Source: Deltaproteobacteria bacterium (GTDB taxonomy: Bacteria; Desulfobacterota; Syntrophia; Syntrophales; UBA2210). Taken from it: a DNA stretch of 64,000 nucleotides. The notes below the pieces were generated by a model. That model was not told the origin of the DNA. It saw nothing but the letters and a program-made list of their open reading frames with translations, and did no database searches. A program made the position numbers and the translations under genes. Location of the stretch: contig JAFGTS010000014.1 of the NCBI GenBank assembly GCA_016933965.1, positions 1 to 64,000 of the forward strand, read 5' to 3'. Below, piece by piece: positions 34,218 to 42,884 of the stretch (its first letter is position 1; every line of letters begins with the position of its first letter).

Positions 34218-35906
34218 ATGACGCAGAATGAACCAGGACAGGACAGAGAACTACAGGTTGATTTGAAGGAAGGAGCCGTTTCCGTTTCCCCCGCCGGTGA
34301 GGCCTTTCCGCTTCCCCAGGAAGAAGATTACGTTCGCGAGTACAAGCGGCTGCAAACGATCGTTGCCGAGCAGCGTCAGATAGGGCGGGAGATCGTGGTC
34401 GTCATGGGCGTCGGTTTCGTCGGCGCCGTCATGGCGGGGGTTGTCGCCGACTCCATCGATAAGAAGACCGGTGAGCCCCTGAAGTTCGTCATCGGCATGC
34501 AGCGACCGTCTGCCCGCTCCTACTGGAAAATACCCCTCATCAATCGCGGTGTGGCACCTGTTGAAGCGGAAGACCCCGAAGTGGTCCCCATGATCAGCCG
34601 CTGCGTGCTTGAAAGGAAAAATCTGATCGCCACATACACCTATGACGCCCTCTGTCTGGCCGATGTCGTGGTCGTCGATGTGCAGTGCGACTACTTCAAG
34701 GAAAACCTCGGAGACGTTCGAAAGGGCAGGGCCGAGATCGCGGCCCTTGAAGAAAGCCTGAAGATAATCGGCGAGAAGATCGGTCCCGACTGCCTGGTCC
34801 TGATAGAAACCACGGTGCCTCCCGGGACCACCGAGTATATCGCCTACCCCATTATCAAGAAGGCCTTTGAAAAGAGGGGACTCAACGACCGGGAACCGCT
34901 TCTCGCTCATTCTTTCGAGCGGGTCATGCCGGGAAGGGAATACGTATCGTCCATCAGGGATTTCTGGCGGGTATGCAGCGGTATCAATGAGGAGGCGCGG
35001 GATCGCGTGACGGCGTTTCTTTCCGACGTTCTCAACGTTGAAAAATTCCCCCTCACCGTTCTTGACCGTCCCATGGAGAGCGAGACCTGCAAGATCGTGG
35101 AGAACTCATACCGGGCCACCATACTTGCCTTTCTTCACGAGTGGAGTCTCTTTGCCGAGAGAAACGGCGTCGACCTCATCAAGGTCATAAAGGCCATCAA
35201 GGTCCGCCCCACCCATTCCAACATGATTTTTCCCGGTCCCGGCATCGGCGGGTACTGCCTTCCCAAGGACGGGGGGCTGGGCGTGTGGTCCTATCACAAA
35301 CTGATGGGGTTCGATGACGATATTTTCCGGATCACCCCGGCCGCGATCGACATCAACGACACCCGTTCCCTGCATGCCGCTGAACTGGTCCGGGACGCCC
35401 TGCGGAACATGGGGAAAATAGTCGCTGCATCGAAGATAGCCGTTCTCGGTGCTTCCTATCGTGAGGATGTGGGTGATACCCGGTACAGCGGCTCCGAGAT
35501 CATCGTCCGCAAGCTGACGGAGATGGGTGGTGAAGTGGAGGTCCATGATCCCTATGTGAAGCACTGGTGGGAGTTCGAAAAACAGGAAACCTACCCGGCG
35601 CCGGGGCATTCGTGGTCACGCTTTTTCAGGAACCAGGACAAACTGTCGGAACTCCGCATCCACGAGGACATTAAAGATGTACTGAAGGGCGCCGATGCCG
35701 TCGTCCTGGCGGTCCGCCACGAGCCCTATCTCGCGTTGACCCCTGACGAGATCGTCGATATGGTCGGAAAAGAAACGGCCATCGTTGACTGCTTCGGAAT
35801 ACTCAGTGATGACAATATTCGCCGCTTCATCGAACTGGGGTGCGAGGTAAAAGGCCTCGGAAGGGGACATATAAAAAGGATCAAGGATTCGGTGAAGAAG
35901 GATTAA
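34218..35906 (+). CDS. UDP-glucose/GDP-mannose dehydrogenase family, long form
   Basis: A 562-residue NAD-dependent nucleotide-sugar dehydrogenase that oxidises C6 to a uronic acid. The N-terminal NAD motif is VVVMGVGFVGAVMAGVVADS (about residue 60), then ETTVPPGTTEY, ENSYRATILAFLHEW and the catalytic Cys in GPGIGGYCLPKDGG. The C-terminal UDP-binding domain contains LGASYREDVGDTRYSGS. It is over 100 residues longer than usual UGDs, with an N-terminal tail and a W-rich insert (about 440-490). By neighbours (WecB, WbpB/D-like fusion) the substrate may be UDP-GlcNAc or UDP-ManNAc. The start at 34218 uses AAGGAG; an ATG at 34200 has no ribosome site. Confidence 0.85.
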   Translation: MTQNEPGQDRELQVDLKEGAVSVSPAGEAFPLPQEEDYVREYKRLQTIVAEQRQIGREIVVVMGVGFVGAVMAGVVADSIDKKTGEPLKFVIGMQRPSARSYWKIPLINRGVAPVEAEDPEVVPMISRCVLERKNLIATYTYDALCLADVVVVDVQCDYFKENLGDVRKGRAEIAALEESLKIIGEKIGPDCLVLIETTVPPGTTEYIAYPIIKKAFEKRGLNDREPLLAHSFERVMPGREYVSSIRDFWRVCSGINEEARDRVTAFLSDVLNVEKFPLTVLDRPMESETCKIVENSYRATILAFLHEWSLFAERNGVDLIKVIKAIKVRPTHSNMIFPGPGIGGYCLPKDGGLGVWSYHKLMGFDDDIFRITPAAIDINDTRSLHAAELVRDALRNMGKIVAASKIAVLGASYREDVGDTRYSGSEIIVRKLTEMGGEVEVHDPYVKHWWEFEKQETYPAPGHSWSRFFRNQDKLSELRIHEDIKDVLKGADAVVLAVRHEPYLALTPDEIVDMVGKETAIVDCFGILSDDNIRRFIELGCEVKGLGRGHIKRIKDSVKKD

Positions 35907-36376
35907 GGATTACGGGATAGAGGATTACGGATTATAATACAAAGACATGATGATTCAGGGGGGATGACGCGTGGCTTTGCATTGGAAAGAATTGAGAGTA
36001 TGGGAAAAGGCCCACGAACTGGTACTTGAGATTTACAAAACAACTTCTTGTTTTCCGGCCTCTGAGACATACAATCTTACCGGTCAACTTAGAAGAGCAG
36101 CCAGTTCCGTGCCGGCGAATATCGTTGAAGGGCAGAGTCGAAACACCACGAGAGAATACCTGAAATTCTTGTATAATGCTCGCGGGTCTCTTGAAGAAGT
36201 GAGGTATTTTTTATTACTTGCAAGAGACCTTCTTTTCCTGGACGATATTCATTACACAAAACTCGAGAACAACTATGAATCAGCAAGCAGAATGTTGAAC
36301 GGTCTTATTCGTTCATTAAGGGAACCGGCTGCCGGACATGCTAATCCGTAATCCGTAATCCTTTAATCCTTTATCC
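35900..36376. repeat. inverted GGATTACGGATTA-type repeats flanking the four-helix-bundle gene
   Basis: The left arm (35900-35938) contains GGATTAAGGATTACGG and AGGATTACGGATTATAAT. The right arm (36342-36376) is the inverse, TAATCCGTAATCCGTAATCC and further TTTAATCC units, and overlaps the stop of the enclosed gene. The left arm begins within the last codons of the dehydrogenase gene (KKD-stop, AAGGATTAAG). The same motif occurs inside pglE at 59527-59560. Confidence 0.75.
35971..36351 (+). CDS. four-helix-bundle protein (S23/IVS-type)
   Basis: A 126-residue helical protein of the family first described from 23S rRNA intervening sequences. Key family segments: WKELRVWEKAHELVLEIY, FPASETYNLTGQLRRAASSVPANIVEG, REYLKFLYNARGSLEEVRYFLLLA and a final Leu-rich helix. 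The fold is related to bAvd of diversity-generating retroelements, but no reverse transcriptase or template repeat is present. Function is unknown. GTG start at 35971 with GGGGGG upstream. It is enclosed by inverted GGATTACGGATTA repeats and interrupts the polysaccharide operon between the dehydrogenase and wzz, so it looks like a small inserted cassette. Confidence 0.85.
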   Translation: MALHWKELRVWEKAHELVLEIYKTTSCFPASETYNLTGQLRRAASSVPANIVEGQSRNTTREYLKFLYNARGSLEEVRYFLLLARDLLFLDDIHYTKLENNYESASRMLNGLIRSLREPAAGHANP

Positions 36377-36387
36377 GGAGGTTCACA

Positions 36388-37545
36388 ATGGATCAAGATA
36401 GTCACTATATTCAATCACGGGAAGACGAGATCGAGTTGATCGATCTTCTCCGGGTCATCTGGAAATGGAAATGGATGATCGTGATCGGGACCTTTCTCTG
36501 CGTCGTGGCGGCCGTGGTGCTTTCCTATCAGCTTCCGAAGGTGTACCTGGTGGATATGATCATCGAGCCGGGGATCATGGGGGTCGATGAAAAGGGGAGC
36601 TTCATATACTTGGATTCACCGGAGAATATCAGCCGCAAGATAGACCAGCAGGCCTATAACCAGCGGATCGTGCAGGTCCTCAATATCGATCCGAGAGAGG
36701 TCAGGTTGGATATCAATGCCGATGTGGACCGGAAGGGCGGATCGCAGGTCATCAGGGTGACATCACAGTGGGAGGAAGAGAAGGTCGGCCTCGGTGTTAA
36801 TGTCCTTACCCGTCTCGTTGACCTGCTTACGAATGATTACCAGGCCATCGTGCAGCAGAAAAAGCTCAATTACGATTCAAAAATAACGACCAATAAAAAC
36901 AAGATACAGGAAGTCGAGATCCAGAGAAAAGACCTGGAAAAACAGATCCAGATCAAAATGAGCGATATCCAGAGCAAGCAGAACCAGATGCGGGTCAAGC
37001 AGGAGAGGCTTGAAAGTGTCAGGCAGCAGGTCGAAAAACTATTGCTTGAGTTGAAGCAGGTGAAGGACAACTCCGAAAAGATCGCCGCGAAGAGAAACGA
37101 ACTGATCACCGAAAGCACCGCTCAGGACGACCTGTCGCTCATGCTCTACGGGACGACGCTTCAGCAGAACATTATCTATTTCAATGAACTTAGCACACAG
37201 ATCTACGATCTGAGAGATGAACAGCATGAAATTGAATCAGAGATATCGTTGCTCGAAGGGGAAGTTAATATGAAGACCGGGGAAGCAGAGCGCCTGCGGC
37301 TTCAGAAGGACGAAGGGGTGCGGACAAAGATCGATGACATCACCGCCGAGATCGAACGACTGCGGTCAGAGAAGGACATCATCACCAATATCAAGGTCGT
37401 CAAGACCCCCGAAATATCGGTGCGTCCCGTCAAGCCGAAAAAGAAACAGATCGTGGCGCTTGCCGGTGCGGGGTCCCTCTTTTTCTTCCTGCTCCTGGCA
37501 TTTTTCATCGAATACGTGCGCAACGCGCAACGGCAGGAACGGTGA
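36388..37545 (+). CDS. wzz: Wzz-type chain-length determinant / polysaccharide co-polymerase
   Basis: A 385-residue inner-membrane protein. The N-terminal Wzz domain begins DEIELIDLLRVIWKWKWMI and runs into TM1 (about 31-50). The periplasmic region is dominated by two long coiled coils (about 150-235 and 270-330). TM2 lies at about 352-376 (IVALAGAGSLFFFLLLAFFIEYV), preceded by the Pro-rich RPVKPKKK typical of the family. It controls O-antigen or capsule chain length with Wzy. No cytoplasmic tyrosine kinase domain is attached. ATG at 36388 follows CCGGAGG. A terminator lies about 100 bases downstream. Confidence 0.88.
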   Translation: MDQDSHYIQSREDEIELIDLLRVIWKWKWMIVIGTFLCVVAAVVLSYQLPKVYLVDMIIEPGIMGVDEKGSFIYLDSPENISRKIDQQAYNQRIVQVLNIDPREVRLDINADVDRKGGSQVIRVTSQWEEEKVGLGVNVLTRLVDLLTNDYQAIVQQKKLNYDSKITTNKNKIQEVEIQRKDLEKQIQIKMSDIQSKQNQMRVKQERLESVRQQVEKLLLELKQVKDNSEKIAAKRNELITESTAQDDLSLMLYGTTLQQNIIYFNELSTQIYDLRDEQHEIESEISLLEGEVNMKTGEAERLRLQKDEGVRTKIDDITAEIERLRSEKDIITNIKVVKTPEISVRPVKPKKKQIVALAGAGSLFFFLLLAFFIEYVRNAQRQER

Positions 37546-37576
37546 AGCTGAGTGTATAATGTGATCAATTGGATCA

Positions 37577-37594
37577 TTCAGTTGATCAACTGAA
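37577..37594. promoter_or_regulatory. 18-bp perfect palindrome, possible operator
   Basis: TTCAGTTGATCAACTGAA is self-complementary. It lies between wzz and the next gene, 17 bases after a TATAAT (37555-37560) that has no clear -35 partner, with a related GATCAATTGGATC alongside. A repressor site or chance palindrome. Confidence 0.35.
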
Positions 37595-37640
37595 CAAAAG
37601 TAAAACAACAAAACTGAAATTTCAGCGGTATGTGTAGTTT

Positions 37641-37660
37641 GCCGATTCATCGGCGTTTTT
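37641..37660 (+). terminator. intrinsic terminator after wzz (dispersed hairpin type)
   Basis: GCCGA (37641-37645) pairs with TCGGC (37650-37654) around TTCA, followed by G and five T. It is closely related in sequence and preceding context (TGTAGTT) to the hairpin at 30921. Confidence 0.6.
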
Positions 37661-37745
37661 AATCGGCCCGGCACATTGAGTAATGATGGGTCATTCCCCG
37701 AACAGTTCCAACGGGGAGAGCGTTTTCATATAAAAAGGAGCTTCC

Positions 37746-39308
37746 ATGAACAAAAAGATCTGTGTTGTCGGTGCCGGGCGGTGGGGCAGGAATCACATCA
37801 ATACCCTCAATACCCTGGGATACCTGGGAGGGATCGTTGAGGCCGATTCCGATGTTCGTCGGCAGTTCCAGGAGCGCTTTCCCGCCGTAAAGACCTTCGC
37901 CAATATCCGGGAGGCCATGCAGGAGGATTTCGACGGGTTCACCGTGGCCACGCCGGCGGAGACCCATTACGAGATCGCCGACTATATCATCGAGCACAAA
38001 AAACACGTCCTGGTGGAAAAACCCCTGACGCTCACCGCCAATGACGCCCGCAGGCTCAAGAAACATGCCGAGGAAAAGGGCGTCAATCTCATGGTGGGCC
38101 ACCTGCTGCTCTTCCATCCCGCCATCAGGAAGATGAAAGAGCTCATCGACGGCGGCAAGATCGGAAAATTCGAATATATCTACAGCAACCGCCTCAATCT
38201 GGGCACGGTCCGCACCGAAGAGAACATCCTCTGGAGCTTTGCGCCCCACGATATATCCATTTTCCAGTACCTCATCGGCAGATTTCCCCTGGAGATCCTC
38301 TCTCGGGGAGGGACCTTCATCCAGCCGAGCATACACGATTCCTCCATGACGGTTTTGACCTATCCGGACAACATCGTGGGACACATCTTTGTCAGCTGGC
38401 TTCATCCCTTCAAGGAGCACCGGATCGTGGTGATCGGCTCAAAGGGGATGCTTTCCTATGAAGATTCCTCCGAGAAGAAGGAGATCCTCTTTTATGAAAA
38501 GGGCATCGACTGGATACAGGGCGAGCCCATCATGCGGGACGGCCCCACGGAAGTGATCGAGCATGAAAAAGGAATGCCGCTGACGGCGGAGCTTCAGTAT
38601 TTTGCCGATCACCTGAATGGAGACCCCGTCCTGCTCGCCGATGCCCACAATGCCCTGGAAGTGCTTGAGATCCTCGAAATGGCCACGGAAAGCCTCCTGA
38701 AGGGGACCGAGGTCAGCGTCAAAGAAAAAAAACCATATCCCGAAGGCGCGTTCTTTATTCATCCAACCGCAGAGGTCGATGACCAGGTATCCATCGGCGT
38801 CGGAACAAAAATATGGCATTTTTCCCACATCCTTTCCCGTACCCGGATCGGGGAGAACTGCAATGTCGGGCAGAACGTCGTCGCCGGTCCCGCGGTAACG
38901 ATAGGCAACAACTGCAAGATACAGAACAATGTCAGCGTGTACAAGGGCGTGACCCTGGAGGACGGTGTTTTCTGCGGACCCTCCATGGTCTTCACGAACG
39001 TCTTCAATCCCCGGGCGGAGATCCGTAAAATGGACCAGGTCCGTCCCACCCTGGTCAGGAAAGGGGCAACCATCGGTGCCAATGCCACCATCGTCTGCGG
39101 GGCGACCATCGGCCGATACGCGTTCATCGGCGCCGGTGCCGTGGTCCTGGAAGATGTGCCCGATCACGCCCTGGTGGTCGGCAATCCGGCAAAACGCAAA
39201 GGCTGGATGTGTGAATGCGGTGAACGGCTCGACGATAACCTGAAATGCATCGAATGCGGGAAGAAGTATAAGAAGAGCGGGAAAGGGTTGAAGCTGAAAA
39301 ACACATAA
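37746..39308 (+). CDS. fusion of Gfo/Idh/MocA oxidoreductase and hexapeptide N-acetyltransferase with zinc-ribbon tail
   Basis: 520 residues. The N-terminal half (1-about 330) is a sugar-nucleotide oxidoreductase: [15 protein letters not shown] (NAD fold), EKPLTL with the conserved Lys, and the catalytic-region His in [13 protein letters not shown]. The C-terminal half (about 335-490) is a left-handed beta-helix with hexapeptide repeats ([35 protein letters not shown]) and [23 protein letters not shown]. The tail [23 protein letters not shown] has four Cys like a zinc ribbon. It corresponds to WbpB/WlbA joined to WbpD/WlbB, enzymes for 2,3-diacetamido uronic acids. The matching WbpE aminotransferase is not next to it. 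Confidence 0.88.
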   Translation: MNKKICVVGAGRWGRNHINTLNTLGYLGGIVEADSDVRRQFQERFPAVKTFANIREAMQEDFDGFTVATPAETHYEIADYIIEHKKHVLVEKPLTLTANDARRLKKHAEEKGVNLMVGHLLLFHPAIRKMKELIDGGKIGKFEYIYSNRLNLGTVRTEENILWSFAPHDISIFQYLIGRFPLEILSRGGTFIQPSIHDSSMTVLTYPDNIVGHIFVSWLHPFKEHRIVVIGSKGMLSYEDSSEKKEILFYEKGIDWIQGEPIMRDGPTEVIEHEKGMPLTAELQYFADHLNGDPVLLADAHNALEVLEILEMATESLLKGTEVSVKEKKPYPEGAFFIHPTAEVDDQVSIGVGTKIWHFSHILSRTRIGENCNVGQNVVAGPAVTIGNNCKIQNNVSVYKGVTLEDGVFCGPSMVFTNVFNPRAEIRKMDQVRPTLVRKGATIGANATIVCGATIGRYAFIGAGAVVLEDVPDHALVVGNPAKRKGWMCECGERLDDNLKCIECGKKYKKSGKGLKLKNT

Positions 39309-39318
39309 GCATCACATA

Positions 39319-40500
39319 ATGAATCGACCATTAATCATAGTCACTATCGTCGGCGCCCGGCCCCAGTTCATCAAGGCCGCTCCCGTGGGCAGGGCCATCA
39401 GGCAGGCCGGCCACCGGGAGATCCTCGTACACACCGGCCAGCATTACGATGATGAAATGTCACGGGTGTTCTTCCAGGAAATGGGGATCCCCGAACCTGA
39501 CCATAACCTTGGTATCGGTTCCGGCTCACACGGGTATCAGACGGGGGAGATGCTCAAGGGGATCGAGGATGTCCTCATACAGGAAAGGCCCGATTGCGTC
39601 CTCGTCTTCGGTGACACGAACTCGACCGTCGCCGGGGCCCTCGCCGCGGTGAAGCTCCATATCCCCATCGCCCATGTCGAGGCGGGCCTTCGTTCATACA
39701 ACCGCGAGATGCCCGAGGAGCACAATCGAGTCCTGACGGACCACTGTGCCGACATCCTTTTCTGCCCCACGGAAACGGCGGTGAGGAACCTTCAAAAGGA
39801 AGGATTCACCGGAATCGTCAATAACGGGAAATGTATTGATCTGCAAAGTGATCCCGTCCTTTCCCATCATGCCCTCCCCCTTGTGGTGAACGTGGGCGAT
39901 ACCATGTACGATGCCGTTCTCCAGTTCGGGGAGATTGCGCGCAGGACGTCGACGGTCCTGGATGCCCTCAAACTGGAAAGTGGCCGCTATTTCCTCGCGA
40001 CACTCCACCGGCCGTACAATGTTGATATCCCGGAACACCTGGAGAATATCCTGGCGGCCTTCATTGAACTTGAAGAGACTGTCCTGTTCCCGGTCCATCC
40101 CCGGACCCGCAAGCAGATCGCTGCCTTGAACATGGCCTTTCTGGAGCATCTGAAAAAGAGCACGGTGAAGCTTGTGAATCCTGTGGGATATCTCGACATG
40201 CTCGTCCTCGAGCAGAACGCCCGCGCCGTCCTCACCGACTCCGGCGGCATGCAGAAAGAGGCCTATTTCTTTGGTGTCCCCTGCATTACCCTGCGGCCGG
40301 AAACGGAATGGGTTGAGACGGTGGATTCGGGATGGAACACGGTGGTTGGGACGGATAAAGCACTCATCATTGAAAAGGCCGCTTCAGTGAAACCGTCTGC
40401 GTTGCGCCGGGTATCCTATGGAGACGGAAGGGCTGCCGAAAAGATTGTTCACACCATTGCGACGAATATGTCAAATTTTTTTAAAAAGGTTGTATTATGA
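39319..40500 (+). CDS. wecB: UDP-N-acetylglucosamine 2-epimerase (non-hydrolysing, WecB/WbpI type)
   Basis: A 393-residue GT-B-fold epimerase. It has IVTIVGARPQFIKAAPVGRAI at the N-terminus, LVHTGQHYDDEMS, HVEAGLRSYNREMPEEHNRVLTDH with family catalytic acidic residues, and the UDP-binding C-terminal segment TDSGGMQKEAYFFGVPCITLRPETEWVET. It forms UDP-ManNAc or UDP-ManNAc3NAcA from the gluco isomer, the latter fitting the fusion gene just upstream. ATG at 39319, ten bases after that gene. Its last 12 codons become AT-rich, marking the left edge of the AT-rich island. Confidence 0.92.
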   Translation: MNRPLIIVTIVGARPQFIKAAPVGRAIRQAGHREILVHTGQHYDDEMSRVFFQEMGIPEPDHNLGIGSGSHGYQTGEMLKGIEDVLIQERPDCVLVFGDTNSTVAGALAAVKLHIPIAHVEAGLRSYNREMPEEHNRVLTDHCADILFCPTETAVRNLQKEGFTGIVNNGKCIDLQSDPVLSHHALPLVVNVGDTMYDAVLQFGEIARRTSTVLDALKLESGRYFLATLHRPYNVDIPEHLENILAAFIELEETVLFPVHPRTRKQIAALNMAFLEHLKKSTVKLVNPVGYLDMLVLEQNARAVLTDSGGMQKEAYFFGVPCITLRPETEWVETVDSGWNTVVGTDKALIIEKAASVKPSALRRVSYGDGRAAEKIVHTIATNMSNFFKKVVL

Positions 40501-40604
40501 GTCCATTTTGTCTCGAAAAAAGAGATAAAAATGGATTAATTTATCTTTTAAAAAGATACGATATAAAATTTTTCAATGATATATCTGTTATATTTAGAAG
40601 TTTT

Positions 40605-40633
40605 TTGTCATTCAAACGATTATTTTTTCTATA
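40605..40633 (+). promoter_or_regulatory. weak candidate promoter before legB
   Basis: TTGTCA (40605-40610) with TCTATA after 17 bp, or TATAGC after 19 bp. It lies in the 178-bp AT-rich gap between wecB and legB, about 45 bp upstream of the legB start. The region is so AT-rich that chance matches are likely. Confidence 0.3.
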
Positions 40634-40678
40634 GCATTATAAGTAAATAATAACATTGCGAAAAAGGATAAAAGGAAA

Positions 40679-41671
40679 GTGGATTTATCAAATAAAACAA
40701 TTCTTGTAACTGGAGCTGATGGTTTTATAGGTTCTCATCTGACAGAAATGTTAATTAAAAAGTCAGCCAGGATTAAGGCCTTAAGCTATTACAATTCATT
40801 CAATTATTGGGGATGGCTGGAGGATTTAGATTGCTTGAACGATATCGAAGTGCTGACTGGAGATGTGCGGGACCCCCACTATTGCAAGCGTATCGTCAAG
40901 GATGTAGATATAGTTTTTCATCTAGCAGCTCTTATCGCTATACCCTATTCTTATGTTGCTCCGGACAGTTATGTGGATACCAATATCAAGGGGACATTGA
41001 ATATCTGCCAGGCCGCACTTGAAAACGGGTGCAGTCGTGTGATTCATTGTTCCACATCTGAAGTCTACGGCACGGCTCAATATGTTCCCATTGATGAAAA
41101 ACATCCATTACAGCCCCAATCACCATACAGTGCCTCAAAAATAGGCGCCGATGCAATCGCACAAAGTTTTTTCAATGCTTTTGATCTGCCCTTGACAATA
41201 GCACGTCCCTTTAACGCATATGGCCCACGTCAGTCAGCTCGGGCTGTTATTCCCACGATAATTACGCAAATTGCAACCGGTACGGAACAAATAAAACTTG
41301 GTGATTTTACGCCAACAAGAGACCTCAGCTACGTTGAGGATACGTGCCGTGGATTTATCGCCCTTGCCGAATGCGAAAAAACAATCGGTGAGACGGTCAA
41401 TATAGGCTCCAACTTCGAGATTTCGATTGGAGACTTGGTTGATAACATAAAAGAAATCATGAATTCAGACGCACCCGTAATTACGGATGATATACGACTT
41501 CGTCCCGAAAATTCCGAAGTCTTTCGCTTGTGGTGCGATAATACAAAGATAAGAGAACTTACAGGTTTTGAACCAAAGTATTCAATAAAGGAAGGCTTGC
41601 GCAAAACAATAGCCTGGTTTACAAACCCTGAGAATCTGAGAAAATATAAAACAGATATTTATAATATCTAG
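40679..41671 (+). CDS. legB: LegB-type nucleotide-sugar 4,6-dehydratase (legionaminic acid pathway)
   Basis: A 330-residue extended SDR. The NAD motif is TGADGFIGSHLTEML. The family block ALSYYNSFNYWGWLEDL and then HLAALIAIPYSYVAPDSYVDTN closely resemble Campylobacter LegB (Cj1319). Catalytic CSTSEVYGT and YSASKIGAD are intact, as is RPFNAYGPRQSARAVIPTII. LegB acts on GDP-GlcNAc in Campylobacter, giving the 4-keto-6-deoxy sugar that LegC aminates. Start GTG at 40679 uses AAGGAT nine bases upstream. It is the first gene of the AT-rich island and of the leg cluster, which then runs with four-base overlaps. Confidence 0.88.
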   Translation: MDLSNKTILVTGADGFIGSHLTEMLIKKSARIKALSYYNSFNYWGWLEDLDCLNDIEVLTGDVRDPHYCKRIVKDVDIVFHLAALIAIPYSYVAPDSYVDTNIKGTLNICQAALENGCSRVIHCSTSEVYGTAQYVPIDEKHPLQPQSPYSASKIGADAIAQSFFNAFDLPLTIARPFNAYGPRQSARAVIPTIITQIATGTEQIKLGDFTPTRDLSYVEDTCRGFIALAECEKTIGETVNIGSNFEISIGDLVDNIKEIMNSDAPVITDDIRLRPENSEVFRLWCDNTKIRELTGFEPKYSIKEGLRKTIAWFTNPENLRKYKTDIYNI

Positions 41672-41720
41672 AAAATCAAAGCAGGATGATGAAGAGTTAA
41701 AACAGAAAGTTCAAAGCAAA

Positions 41721-42884
41721 ATGACAAAAGAAATATCATCAAAGTCATTTTCAAGAATGATCGATTTCATCAAGTCACTTTATCCGGATGAAAACCCAGT
41801 GCCGTTGCACGCGCCACGGTTTGTCGGAAATGAAAAGAAATATGTCTTAGATGCTATAGATTCAACCTTTGTTTCATCTGTTGGCAAATACGTTGATCGT
41901 TTTGAAGAAATGATATGTGAGATTACAGGTGCAAAATATTCAATAGCAACTGTCAATGGAACATGTGCATTGCATCTTGTTTTAAAGCTTACCGGTGTTC
42001 AGCCAGGCGATGAGGTAATTACCCAGCCTTTGACCTTTGTGGCAACCGCCAATGCTATTGCACACTGCGAAGCGAATCCAATATTCCTTGATGTTGAGCG
42101 AGAAACATTGGGGCTTGATCCAATTGCTTTAAGAAGATTTCTACAAGTCCATACGAGTATTAAGGAGAATGCCTGTTACAATAAAACTACCGGCAATCGA
42201 ATTGCAGCATGTGTTCCCATGCACACCTTTGGCCATCCATGCCGTATCAGTGAAATTGCGGACACTTGTAAGCTTTATAATATTTCACTTATCGAAGATG
42301 CTGCTGAATCACTTGGAAGTACATACAAGCAAAAACACACGGGTACCTTCGGGTTGTTTGGAATTTACAGCTTTAACGGGAATAAAACTGTGACCTGTGG
42401 CGGTGGTGGGGCCATTGTGACTAATAATGAAGATCTTGCGAAAAAAGCAAAACACATAACCACAACTGCCAAAGTGCCCCACCCATATGAATATGTCCAT
42501 GACATGATTGGGTATAACTATCGACTTCCAAATCTCAACGCGGCCGTTGCATGTGCCCAATTGGAACAACTCAATACTTTTATAGAAAAAAAAAGGGAAC
42601 TGGCAAGGCTATACAAGGAATTTTTTAGGTCTTTGAGGATACTTTTTATTGAAGAACCGGCAAACACCCGATCAAATTACTGGCTGAGTGCCGTCATTAT
42701 GCCAGACCGGAAAACACGTGATGAGTTTTTGGAAGCGACAAACGGGGCGGGAGTTATGACTCGTCCCATCTGGAGACTATTAAACAAACTGAACATGTAC
42801 AAGAGTTGCCAGACCGATGCGCTGAAAAACGCGAAATGGCTGGAAAACAGAGTGGTAAATATCCCGAGCAGTGTGAGATTATGA
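41721..42884 (+). CDS. legC: LegC-type PLP aminotransferase
   Basis: A 387-residue DegT/DnrJ/EryC1 aminotransferase. Motifs: VPLHAPRFVGNEKKYVLDAIDSTFVSSVG, typical of LegC, TVNGTCALHLVLKL, EDAAESLGSTYK, and YSFNGNKTVTCGGGG with the PLP Lys. It would add the C4 amino group to the product of LegB. The last residues end at NIPSSVRL, slightly short compared with similar enzymes that continue past the PSS motif. An A9 run occurs at 42586-42594 within the gene. The ATG at 41721 has a poor ribosome site; 41757 is an alternative. The stop overlaps legH by four bases (ATGA). Confidence 0.88.
   Translation: MTKEISSKSFSRMIDFIKSLYPDENPVPLHAPRFVGNEKKYVLDAIDSTFVSSVGKYVDRFEEMICEITGAKYSIATVNGTCALHLVLKLTGVQPGDEVITQPLTFVATANAIAHCEANPIFLDVERETLGLDPIALRRFLQVHTSIKENACYNKTTGNRIAACVPMHTFGHPCRISEIADTCKLYNISLIEDAAESLGSTYKQKHTGTFGLFGIYSFNGNKTVTCGGGGAIVTNNEDLAKKAKHITTTAKVPHPYEYVHDMIGYNYRLPNLNAAVACAQLEQLNTFIEKKRELARLYKEFFRSLRILFIEEPANTRSNYWLSAVIMPDRKTRDEFLEATNGAGVMTRPIWRLLNKLNMYKSCQTDALKNAKWLENRVVNIPSSVRL

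Noticed and set aside
35971-36351. Accessory gene of a diversity-generating retroelement (bAvd)
   Set aside because: The four-helix-bundle fold is related, but no reverse transcriptase, template repeat or variable repeat is found nearby.
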